Assembly (NCBI GenBank): GCA_017502165.1
Contig: JAFVVO010000001.1
Coordinates: forward strand, 1 to 46,173
DNA length: 46,173 bases
DNA from: Clostridia bacterium
GTDB taxonomy: Bacteria > Bacillota > Clostridia > Christensenellales > QALW01
Direction: 5' to 3'
How positions within the stretch are numbered: the first letter of the stretch is position 1; every line of letters begins with the position of its first letter. A program made the position numbers and the translations under genes. Below the pieces are notes generated by a model. The model was not told where the DNA came from and did not search any database. It saw nothing but the letters and a program-made list of their open reading frames with translations. Positions 39,899-46,173 of the stretch are shown piece by piece.

Positions 39899-39964
39899 TG
39901 GCACAATATGCCAAGTTTACATAACATACATTATAATATTAACATATTGCTCGCATTTTTGCAA
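39899..39964 (-). promoter_or_regulatory. Promoter region of the NahK-like operon with a palindrome
   Basis: On the minus strand TTGCAA (39959-39964) and TAATAT (39936-39941) are 17 bp apart. TGGCA-CAATA-TGCCA (39899-39913) downstream of the -10 is a perfect 5-bp dyad and a possible operator. The rest of 39844-40053 shows no gene. Confidence 0.45.
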
Positions 39965-40053
39965 TACTTTTTTCAATTTTGTTAACAAATGCCCTTTTTT
40001 GTCCGTCTATTTGGTTGTTTTTGATATTTTTTGTCGAGCGCCTTGTTTTATGC

Positions 40054-40082
40054 AAAAAAAGAACCGCAGTTGCCTGCAGCTC
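40054..40082 (-). terminator. Terminator of the EamA/VanZ-acetyltransferase operon
   Basis: On the minus strand GAGCTGCAG pairs with CTGCGGTTC (40061-40082, two G-T pairs) and seven T residues follow. Confidence 0.72.
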
Positions 40083-40085
40083 TCA

Positions 40086-41108
40086 TTATTTTCGCAATTT
40101 TTTCTGCCGAAGAGTGCCCTTATAAGCGCCGTCAACGCAGGAGCCTACCGCCACGTACCCCCGTGAAGAATAATACTTTTCAAGCTTGCGGTTGTCCTTG
40201 TCCGAATCGAGACGCATAAATTCTTTACCTGCATTGCGTGTGTACTCCTCTGCGCGCTTAAGAAAGACGTCTCCTACGCCCCTTTCCGAAATATCGGAAG
40301 CAAAATTATGCAAATACAGTGCGGAAGCCTCCTGCTTCCATCTGGCGTCCTTATCCATCAGAACTGCGCCGCAAACGATTTTATTCTTCTTTTTGTCTTC
40401 TAAAACGAAAACCTGACCTAAACGGAACTTCTCCTCGTAATATTCCATGGGATACACCGTAAGATATTCAGTTGTGTTCCACTGTTTGATTCCTACCTGA
40501 TCCATCCAGGAAACTCTGCTTGCGATGATTTCAAACAAACGTGGAATTTCCTGTTCTTCTATTTTGCGGAACAGATATCTGCGCCTTTTTTTAGTAGCTA
40601 AGAGATAAATTCCGTATCCTAAAATAAACCCTGCGGAATTAAGAATTAAATCGTCAATATCCGTCACTCTTTCAAAGAAGGGTAACTGAAATACTTCGAT
40701 TAAAACGGTAAATCCAACGCCTGCAAGAACCACCTTCCAATGAGCGTCAAGCTTCTTAAATACGCTTGGCCAAACTATCCCAAGAGGCACAAACATAAGG
40801 ATATTGCCCACAAGATTAATCATCGCAAGAAGCATATTCTCATAATCAAAAAGATATACGAAAGGCACAAAATTAAGTCTCGGTGCAAGCTGTGCGGTAT
40901 CTAACAAAAGAGGTTGAATTCTGCCGTCAACCCTGAAAGCAGGGAAACACGTAATTCGCACCACAACGGCAACACATACGTACACAAGCAACATTTGCTC
41001 TTCACGTTTTAAGTTTATTCTCTTATTTTTCAGCCAGACTGCACCACGGCAAACGAGCCACAAAAGGCTTATTACCGCCATAAGTTGTAAAAACGTAATT
41101 TCTATCAT
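40086..41108 (-). CDS. VanZ-like membrane domain fused to a GNAT acetyltransferase domain
   Basis: The protein has 340 residues. About 1-170 is a VanZ-like membrane domain with LNFVPF, the NLVGNILMFVPLGIVWP helix, the LIEVFQLPFFERVTDIDDLILNSAGFILGY core and four to five helices. About 185-330 is a GNAT fold: FVLEDKKKNKIVCGAVLMD, the acetyl-CoA loop region SERGVGDVFLKRAEEYTRNAG, and KLEKYYSSRGYVAVG. VanZ domains occur in glycopeptide-resistance and cell-envelope proteins, while GNAT enzymes acetylate amines. The substrate is unknown; membrane attachment suggests an envelope component. It lies 13 bp after an EamA transporter gene. Confidence 0.85.
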   Translation of the reverse strand: MIEITFLQLMAVISLLWLVCRGAVWLKNKRINLKREEQMLLVYVCVAVVVRITCFPAFRVDGRIQPLLLDTAQLAPRLNFVPFVYLFDYENMLLAMINLVGNILMFVPLGIVWPSVFKKLDAHWKVVLAGVGFTVLIEVFQLPFFERVTDIDDLILNSAGFILGYGIYLLATKKRRRYLFRKIEEQEIPRLFEIIASRVSWMDQVGIKQWNTTEYLTVYPMEYYEEKFRLGQVFVLEDKKKNKIVCGAVLMDKDARWKQEASALYLHNFASDISERGVGDVFLKRAEEYTRNAGKEFMRLDSDKDNRKLEKYYSSRGYVAVGSCVDGAYKGTLRQKKLRK

Positions 41109-41121
41109 TTTATTCCCTTAA

Positions 41122-41991
41122 TTACTTAAAAAACGCCATAAGAAGTGTGCCTGCAACCATTAAAAGCAATCCGATAAACGCCTTTTTAGAAAGTTTTTCC
41201 TTAAACACAACGAAAGAAAAAAGCACCGTAACAACTATGCTCAGCTTGTCAATAGGCACTACAACACTTACGTCACCTTCTTGAATTGCATAATAGTAGC
41301 AAAGCCATGAAGCGCCCGTTGCTATACCCGAAAGTCCAATAAAACCAAGCTCTTTTTTATCAATTTCCTTTATCTTATGATGCTTTCCGCGAGCAAACAC
41401 TATGCCCCAAGACAACACAAGCACAACGGCCGTGCGGATTGCCGTACCGAGATTTGATTCAACTCCCGTAATACCCACTTTTGCCAAAATAGACGTAAGC
41501 GCCGCAAAAACAGCCGCCAATATGGCATAAATCATCCAACTTTTGCCTTCTGCCTTCTGCTCAGTTTTCTTCTTTTCTACCATCAAAAAAATACCAACTG
41601 CAAGAATTACGGTTGCAATCAGTTTAACCCACAAATTAGAAGTTTCACCGAAGCAAATTATTGCAAGAAGCACAGTTAAAATTGTACTTGATTTATCAAT
41701 AGGCACTACCTTGTTAATATCGCCCATAGAAAGCGCCTTAAAATAGCAAATCCACGATGCGCCCGTTGCTATACCCGATAACACAAGAAAAATCAGCGAA
41801 GTTGTTCCAATACCGGTAATGGTGTTTTGCGAACTAACCACAAAAACCATTATCCACGAAAATATCAAAACCACTATGGTGCGAAGCGCCGTAGCCAAAT
41901 CGGAATCCGTTTTTTTAATTCCACATTTAGCAAAAATTGAGGTCAGACCTGCAAAAACTGCCGAAAACACAGCGGCTATTATCCAAAGCAT
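41122..41991 (-). CDS. EamA-family transporter (drug/metabolite transporter superfamily)
   Basis: This 289-residue protein has ten membrane helices in two tandem five-helix repeats. The halves are easily matched: VFAGLTSIFAKCGIKKTDSDLATALRTIVVLI against VFAALTSILAKVGITGVESNLGTAIRTAVVLV, and LSGIATGASWICYFKAL against LSGIATGASWLCYYYAI. EamA carriers move small metabolites such as amino acids or sugars across the membrane. AAGGAG precedes the ATG. It is cotranscribed with the VanZ-acetyltransferase gene. Confidence 0.92.
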   Translation of the reverse strand: MLWIIAAVFSAVFAGLTSIFAKCGIKKTDSDLATALRTIVVLIFSWIMVFVVSSQNTITGIGTTSLIFLVLSGIATGASWICYFKALSMGDINKVVPIDKSSTILTVLLAIICFGETSNLWVKLIATVILAVGIFLMVEKKKTEQKAEGKSWMIYAILAAVFAALTSILAKVGITGVESNLGTAIRTAVVLVLSWGIVFARGKHHKIKEIDKKELGFIGLSGIATGASWLCYYYAIQEGDVSVVVPIDKLSIVVTVLFSFVVFKEKLSKKAFIGLLLMVAGTLLMAFFK

Positions 41992-42022
41992 AAATTTTCT
42001 CCTTAGTAAAAGTTACACAGAT

Positions 42023-42051
42023 ATTATACGGCACTATCAAAACAAAAGCAA
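42023..42051 (-). promoter_or_regulatory. Promoter of the EamA transporter operon
   Basis: On the minus strand TTGCTT (42046-42051) and TATAAT (42023-42028) are 17 bp apart, about 30 bp before the start codon. Confidence 0.68.
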
Positions 42052-42091
42052 CAGGTTTATGGTGTTTTTGCAAACAACACAAGTATGAATC

Positions 42092-42120
42092 TTGAGTTTT
42101 TACTTTTTTTATGCTATAAT
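42092..42120 (+). promoter_or_regulatory. Promoter of the XRE-family gene
   Basis: TTGAGT (42092-42097) and TATAAT (42115-42120) with a 17-bp spacer. Confidence 0.7.
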
Positions 42121-42161
42121 CTAACAAAAGTTAAAAATCACCCCTATGAAAGAGCGTTATT

Positions 42162-42767
42162 ATGGAATTTAATGAAAAATTACAGGAATTAAGAAAACAG
42201 AAAAACTTAACTCAAGAAGAGCTTGCAAAGGCTCTGTTTGTTTCGCGCACAGCCGTTTCCAAGTGGGAATCAGGTAAGGGATATCCCGGTATTGATTCCC
42301 TGAGAGCTATAGCAGCTTTTTTTGACGTAACGGTTGACCAATTACTTTCAAGCGAACAGGTGCTTACCATCGCCAAAGAAGAACAAAATAAAAAAGAAAA
42401 ACACGTATGCGATTTAGTTTACGGCTTTCTTGATTGCTGCGTCCTTTCGTTTCTTTTTCTGCCTCTGTTTGCACAGAAGACAAACGGAATAATTCAAGAA
42501 GTTTCCCTTATATCTCTTACAGAAATTTCTCTTCACTCAAAAGCAGCATTTTATTTTGTTGTTCTTGGGATGATTGTTTGGGGAATTTTAACTCTTGCTC
42601 TGCAGAACTGCTCTAAGCCCCTCTGGATAAAAAACAAAAGCAACGTATCGCTGCTTTTCAACTCTGCCGGAATAATTTTATTCATTGCCAGTCTTCAACC
42701 CTATGCGGCAGTACTTCTGTTCATATTTTTAATGATTAAGTTTTTAATCCGTTCAAAAAAGCAATGA
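42162..42767 (+). CDS. XRE-family regulator with C-terminal membrane helices
   Basis: This 201-residue protein starts with a Cro/C1-type helix-turn-helix (LQELRKQKNLTQEELAKALF, then VSRTAVSKWESGKGYPGIDS), followed by a short linker and three to four hydrophobic helices (about 85-105, 125-145, 160-195). Membrane-tethered XRE regulators are common in Clostridia and often control a nearby transport or envelope gene. The PAP2 gene downstream is the obvious candidate. The ribosome site (AAAGAGCG) is weak. The signal is unknown. Confidence 0.87.
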   Translation: MEFNEKLQELRKQKNLTQEELAKALFVSRTAVSKWESGKGYPGIDSLRAIAAFFDVTVDQLLSSEQVLTIAKEEQNKKEKHVCDLVYGFLDCCVLSFLFLPLFAQKTNGIIQEVSLISLTEISLHSKAAFYFVVLGMIVWGILTLALQNCSKPLWIKNKSNVSLLFNSAGIILFIASLQPYAAVLLFIFLMIKFLIRSKKQ

Positions 42768-42861
42768 CACGAAAAGTGTCATTAAAGTTACATAGGGTTT
42801 CTTGCAAAATTTGCCGTTTTATTTTAAAGTTTTTTTAACAAATAAATGGATGGTGATATTT

Positions 42862-43512
42862 TTGAAAAGAACTTTAATTGTTGCATTGTGCTTTCTTCTT
42901 GGATTTATTCTTTGGACGGTTTGCCTTTTCTTTATTGACGTTTCCCCTCTTACCCCCAACGGAACAAACGTGGGTTTTTCTACCCTAAACGCTTATATGC
43001 ACAACTTAACAGATGTGCATTATTCCCTTTATATCCTTACTGATTGGCTCGGATTAGTTCCTTTTGCCTTTGCAATAGGCTTTGCCGTTTTAGGTTTAAT
43101 TCAATGGTGCAAACGCAAAAACTTTCTGAAAGTTGACGTTGATATTCTGCTTCTGGGTGCCTTTTACACCGTTGTTATCGGATTTTATCTTTTCTTTGAA
43201 GAGTTTGTAGTAAACTACCGCCCCATTTTGATTAGCGGTGTCGCCGAAGTTTCTTACCCATCTTCAACCACTATGCTGACGCTATGCGTTATGCCCACGG
43301 CAATAATGCAATTCAATACCCGAATAAAAAATAACGTCTTAAAAATTTGCGTTGCCTTTTTACTTTCCGCCTTTACCGCCTTTATGGTAATAGGCAGGCT
43401 TATCTCCGGAGTCCATTGGTTTACCGATATTGTTGGTGGCGCCCTATTAAGCGCAGGACTCGTGTTGCTCTACAGATATTTTGTTGCTCTGCTTTTAAGC
43501 CGCAAGTCGTAA
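42862..43512 (+). CDS. PAP2-superfamily membrane protein (divergent phosphatase)
   Basis: From the TTG at 42862, eight bases after GGTGAT, the protein has 216 residues and six membrane helices. YRPILISG, SYPSSTTMLTL and IGRLISGVHWFTDIVGG line up with the three PAP2 motifs. The second motif is PSST where the family has PSGH, so the catalytic His is missing; the third keeps Arg, His and Asp. It may be a lipid phosphatase with altered chemistry or an inactive relative. An ATG at 42850 lacks a ribosome site and is the alternative start. About 95 bp separate it from the XRE gene. Confidence 0.8.
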   Translation: MKRTLIVALCFLLGFILWTVCLFFIDVSPLTPNGTNVGFSTLNAYMHNLTDVHYSLYILTDWLGLVPFAFAIGFAVLGLIQWCKRKNFLKVDVDILLLGAFYTVVIGFYLFFEEFVVNYRPILISGVAEVSYPSSTTMLTLCVMPTAIMQFNTRIKNNVLKICVAFLLSAFTAFMVIGRLISGVHWFTDIVGGALLSAGLVLLYRYFVALLLSRKS

Positions 43513-43543
43513 TGTTTGTGTAATCACGAAGATTGCGGAAATA

Positions 43544-43572
43544 TTGAAAATTTAACATTTGTATGCTATAAT
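43544..43572 (+). promoter_or_regulatory. Promoter of the two-gene unknown operon
   Basis: TTGAAA (43544-43549) and TATAAT (43567-43572) with a 17-bp spacer; GGAG at 43587 then sets the ATG at 43599. Confidence 0.72.
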
Positions 43573-43598
43573 AACAAAAAATGCTCGGAGTTGATTAT

Positions 43599-44051
43599 AT
43601 GGAAAACAAAATCTATTATCTGCCGATTGAAACCCCTAACGGAATTGTTAATTTAGAAATCAATCATACTATGGTTAATAACGATGAAGCGGATATGAGC
43701 GTAACTCTTTCAACAACTATCAAAGGTACACCCGTTTCCTATCAAACCGAAACAACCGAAAAGGCACTAATTTTGCTTGCAAAAAACCTGCCAAAAAATT
43801 GGCACATAAAATCCTGTATTTCCTGCCGTTATGGCCATTTCTGTCCCGTAGGTAATTCTGACAATGAACTGTTTTGTGTGACAGACTTTGCTCCAAAAGA
43901 ACCCCGTGATTTATGGCAGGTTACAGAGAACGAGGGAGAACGAAAAAGCAGAAGTCGCACGCTATTCGATTGTTGTGATTACTACAAAGCACAGTCTAAA
44001 GATTATTTTACATATAGTGACTACTATTACGAGGTGACGAAATGCAAATAG
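43599..44051 (+). CDS. Unknown protein with a cysteine cluster
   Basis: This 150-residue protein starts at the ATG at 43599, eight bases after GGAG; an earlier in-frame ATG overlaps that site. I do not recognise the family. The first half is beta-rich (YYLPIETPNGIVNLEINHT). The middle holds CISCRYGHFC and then FC, with a CC pair near the end, so a zinc or iron-sulfur site is possible. It ends in an aromatic stretch (SDYYYEVTK). It overlaps the next gene by 10 bp, so the two probably work together. No membrane segment. Confidence 0.75.
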   Translation: MENKIYYLPIETPNGIVNLEINHTMVNNDEADMSVTLSTTIKGTPVSYQTETTEKALILLAKNLPKNWHIKSCISCRYGHFCPVGNSDNELFCVTDFAPKEPRDLWQVTENEGERKSRSRTLFDCCDYYKAQSKDYFTYSDYYYEVTKCK

Positions 44052-44518
44052 AAAGATTTGATTTCTTAAGAAAAGAATTTTCGTCTTATGGAATAAAATT
44101 TTCAGAAGACGGCAATATGGTGGAAATAGTCAATCCGTTCGGTAACGAAAATGTTAGGGTAGAATATGTACCAGAAGACGACTTCACTCCATACATCGTG
44201 TTCTTTGCATTCCAACATTGTCATATGTGTGATAAGGAGGATATAATTAACTATATCAACAATATTATCAACGGAAACGTTTTCTCGATAGAGTACTTTA
44301 ATAATGGCTCACGGTGTTTCGGCGGCGACATAACCGCAGAAGAATTGAAAGACCTTTCTTATGACACATTAGAGCAAAACACAGGATATTATGGAATCAC
44401 CAAGTTAAAAGATTGTGCCGACTCGTTTGCATTGCGCGGTTGGCACAGTGACCACAATTTTGATGCAGTATTTGTTACCGACGAAGACTGCTCTATCACA
44501 ATAAAGAAACTAAATTAA
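44042..44518 (+). CDS. Unknown protein paired with the cysteine-cluster protein
   Basis: The protein has 158 residues and is acidic (many Asp and Glu), without membrane helices. An N-terminal segment reads IERFDFLRKEFSSYGIKFSE, followed by FAFQHCHMCDKEDIINYINN with a CHMC motif, and a C-terminal GWHSDHNFDAVF. No family is recognised. The length and acidity would fit an immunity-type or adaptor protein, but nothing shows this. The start overlaps the previous gene. A strong terminator follows. Confidence 0.72.
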   Translation: MQIERFDFLRKEFSSYGIKFSEDGNMVEIVNPFGNENVRVEYVPEDDFTPYIVFFAFQHCHMCDKEDIINYINNIINGNVFSIEYFNNGSRCFGGDITAEELKDLSYDTLEQNTGYYGITKLKDCADSFALRGWHSDHNFDAVFVTDEDCSITIKKLN

Positions 44519-44534
44519 TATCATTACAAGTAAA

Positions 44535-44579
44535 AAGGACTATGACATTTTTGGTGTCATAGTCCTTCTTCATTTTTTC
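44535..44579 (+). terminator. Terminator of the two-gene unknown operon
   Basis: AAGGACTATGACA (44535-44547) pairs perfectly with TGTCATAGTCCTT (44555-44567), then a T-rich tail. Confidence 0.88.
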
Positions 44580-44905
44580 ATTTGTCGTAAATGTGTCGTA
44601 AATCGGTTTTTGTTTGGTTTCAAAAACCCTGTAATACCGCTATTTTACGGCATTTTCTTAATCGATTGGCTTAATTGTGGGGATTTCTCGTGAATACTCA
44701 AGATAAGTTAAGCTCACTTGAGATAACCTCCGATTTCACCCATTAACTAATCTTTTGTAGTTTCGATAAGTTCCGCTAAGTTCAGATAGCGGAAATATTT
44801 GTGGTTTAACTTGTGGCTTAAATTGGTATACGATTTTCATTGTTTCTCGAACCGAGCCATACAAACACAAGCGATTTACCGTAGTGCATTATATCATAGA
44901 AAACC
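44580..44905. other. Intergenic stretch with several short repeats, no gene seen
   Basis: The sequence opens with a tandem repeat of TGTCGTAAAT (44583-44592 and 44594-44603). It continues with a perfect stem GGTTTTTG/CAAAAACC (44605-44628), an inverted pair CTCAAG/CTTGAG near 44698-44723, GATAAGTT at about 44702 and 44765, and TTCCGCTA/TAGCGGAA (44771-44794). Such a density of repeats suggests protein-binding or recombination sites, perhaps the scar of a mobile element. No RNA gene or reading frame is convincing. Confidence 0.45.
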
Positions 44906-44948
44906 TAAAAAATCAACCTCTACCGACAAACTCGTGGGCAGAGGTTGA
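44906..44948 (-). terminator. Terminator of the zinc-ribbon repeat gene
   Basis: TCAACCTCT (44913-44921) and AGAGGTTGA (44940-44948) enclose an 18-base loop; on the minus strand ATTTTTT follows. Confidence 0.75.
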
Positions 44949-44954
44949 AACTTT

Positions 44955-46173
44955 TTAACTTTGTTTTCGCCAATTCAGGAACCTTTTTCTTAACAATTCT
45001 ATATCTTCATCATCGTTTGAAGCAAAGAAGGTGTGGCACTTTCTAAAGGCTTCCTTAATCGCTTGAGCTGTCTTAATCAGGTCAGGAGAATGCTTTACTT
45101 TCACATATCTTATCCGATTACATTCACATATATGCTCTTTAACTAATTGATACCGTTGTTCAGTGACTGTGGTAGCTTCGGCTTCAATGGCTAATCTCAA
45201 TTCGGGCATATAGGAATCCAAGTTTATACCTATTATACTATCTGTGTCTGTGACAACTTTCAGACCGTTACGAACTGCATAAAGCATAATAAGCAGTTGT
45301 GGAAAAACGCTCTGAAATTCTCTCTCACAGAGATAGCAGCCTTTCCCCTCAAGAGTTCTATCTGAGATCTTTGCTCTCCAAGAATGACCGCTTCCACACT
45401 TCCACCAAACTATCTTCATTGAGTTCCGTGAAATTGCAGTTGGTAGGAGTTCGCCGTTTTTTTCAAAGTCCCATTCATTAAGCAATTCAGGATCGGTAGT
45501 CGCAAGGTCGTTGTGTCCTTCAAGCACAGCTCTATCAGCACAGACGGGACACATTGAGCCTTTGGCTCTTGACTTTACAACGGACTTCCATTCATACCCA
45601 CAGGTCTTACATTTCCACCAAACATTCTTTGTAGACTTCTCATTTACCATATCGGGAGTCAATGGCAAATTACGTTCCGACCATTCCTTTGCAAGTAAAG
45701 GGTGCTTTGTTGCAAAATCGTTAAAGCCTTTCAGGAGCTTGATCCCGCTACAATATGGGCATTGACTTCCGCCGGAACGAGTAGAAATAAGCGTGTACCA
45801 CTCGTGTCCTAAACTGCATTTCCACCATACTCTCGTATTCTTAAATGCAGTAACCTTATCAGGGGTTAGAGGTAGATTTCGTTCCGACCATTCGGCAGCA
45901 ATTTCAGGGAAACGACTTGCCAAGTCATTAAAACCTGACAACACCAAGTTGTGAGAACAATACGGACAACCACTTCCTTGAACTCTGCTTTTTACTGAAG
46001 CAGTCCATTCGTGTCCGTGCCTATCTACCCATATTACCTTTTTGTGTGATCCTGCACTCACCATTGTCGGTTTGAGTGGTAAGTTTTTATGCGACCATTC
46101 AACAGCTATATCAGGATACTTTGTCGCAAGGTCATTGATACCTTCAATTACTCTTGCACCCGAACATATAGGA
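44955..46173 (-). CDS. Tandem zinc-ribbon (treble-clef) repeat protein with a nuclease-like C-terminus, 5' end outside the window
   Basis: The frame is open from 44955 to the window edge (405 residues seen). An ATG at 46064 lies inside a repeat unit, so the true start lies further right. Five repeats of about 65-70 residues read GxNDLAxxxPxxAxEWSxxNLPLxP, then WWKCxxGHEWxxxIxxR, then GCPYC; two Cys pairs (or Cys-His) per unit fit the zinc-ribbon family DUF4379. The most N-terminal complete unit has WVDRHGHEW in place of WWKCxxGHEW. After about residue 280, INLDSYMPELRLAIEAEATT resembles the Asp...Glu-x-Glu core of small Vsr/DUF559-like endonucleases. It may read DNA and cut it, as in restriction or repair. 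It is preceded by a repeat-rich gap and unknown genes, typical of an accessory island. Confidence 0.82.
   Translation of the reverse strand, partial: PICSGARVIEGINDLATKYPDIAVEWSHKNLPLKPTMVSAGSHKKVIWVDRHGHEWTASVKSRVQGSGCPYCSHNLVLSGFNDLASRFPEIAAEWSERNLPLTPDKVTAFKNTRVWWKCSLGHEWYTLISTRSGGSQCPYCSGIKLLKGFNDFATKHPLLAKEWSERNLPLTPDMVNEKSTKNVWWKCKTCGYEWKSVVKSRAKGSMCPVCADRAVLEGHNDLATTDPELLNEWDFEKNGELLPTAISRNSMKIVWWKCGSGHSWRAKISDRTLEGKGCYLCEREFQSVFPQLLIMLYAVRNGLKVVTDTDSIIGINLDSYMPELRLAIEAEATTVTEQRYQLVKEHICECNRIRYVKVKHSPDLIKTAQAIKEAFRKCHTFFASNDDEDIELLRKRFLNWRKQS

Noticed and set aside
1-46173. tRNA, rRNA, CRISPR arrays, retrons or diversity-generating retroelements
   Set aside because: No cloverleaf, rRNA segment, regular repeat-spacer array or reverse transcriptase was recognised on either strand.

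Overview
The window reads as the chromosome of an anaerobic, spore-forming Firmicute of the class Clostridia, probably a gut or other fibre-degrading lineage. This rests on a partial spoVAD, a cotJABC spore-coat operon, Firmicute ribosome-binding sites (AAGGAGG type) and promoters, moderate-to-low GC, and many sugar-catabolism genes. No rRNA, tRNA or CRISPR array was seen. All homology statements come from reading the proteins; no search was run.

Left end (1-4840): the 5' two thirds of spoVAD (minus strand); a BlaI-type repressor with an M56 (BlaR1-type) membrane protease whose extracellular part is a leucine-rich-repeat array; a J-domain-only protein; then cotJA, cotJB and the first 65 codons of cotJC.

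Centre of interest (4836-9948): cotJC is interrupted by a 5,113-bp element. The 7-bp repeat TGAAGAA lies at both junctions (4829-4835 and 9942-9948). Exact recombination between the copies would rejoin codon 65 to the downstream part (9949-10329) in frame and give a 191-residue CotJC with a full set of manganese-catalase ligands. The element carries a large serine recombinase beside its left end, a small gene overlapping it, a nitroreductase-like gene of different base composition, a hairpin-rich leader, a complete tyrosine recombinase, an AT-rich tract with three 9-bp repeats spaced exactly 26 bp, and an unknown small gene. The layout resembles the skin-type elements that interrupt sporulation genes and are excised in the mother cell. 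Developmental excision is an inference here.

Metabolic region (10420-36376): an AraC regulator diverges from a six-gene operon (type I dehydroquinase-like protein, amidohydrolase, GH20-like glycosidase, SDR, quinone-oxidoreductase-like MDR protein, AEC transporter). Then come a lipoprotein, transketolase, a phosphopantetheinyl transferase, two tandem 760-residue GH78-like alpha-L-rhamnosidases, and a LacI regulator diverging from a myo-inositol operon (Zn-dehydrogenase, iolC, iolD, iolB, iolE, iolG, iolA). No iolJ aldolase or inositol transporter is in the window.

Right part (36438-46173): a PfkB sugar kinase; a nucleotidyltransferase cotranscribed with an N-acetylhexosamine-1-kinase-like protein fused to an N-terminal membrane domain; a VanZ-acetyltransferase fusion with an EamA transporter; a membrane-anchored XRE regulator; a divergent PAP2 protein; two overlapping unknown genes; a repeat-rich intergenic stretch; and a partial protein made of tandem zinc-ribbon repeats with a nuclease-like C-terminus that runs off the right end.
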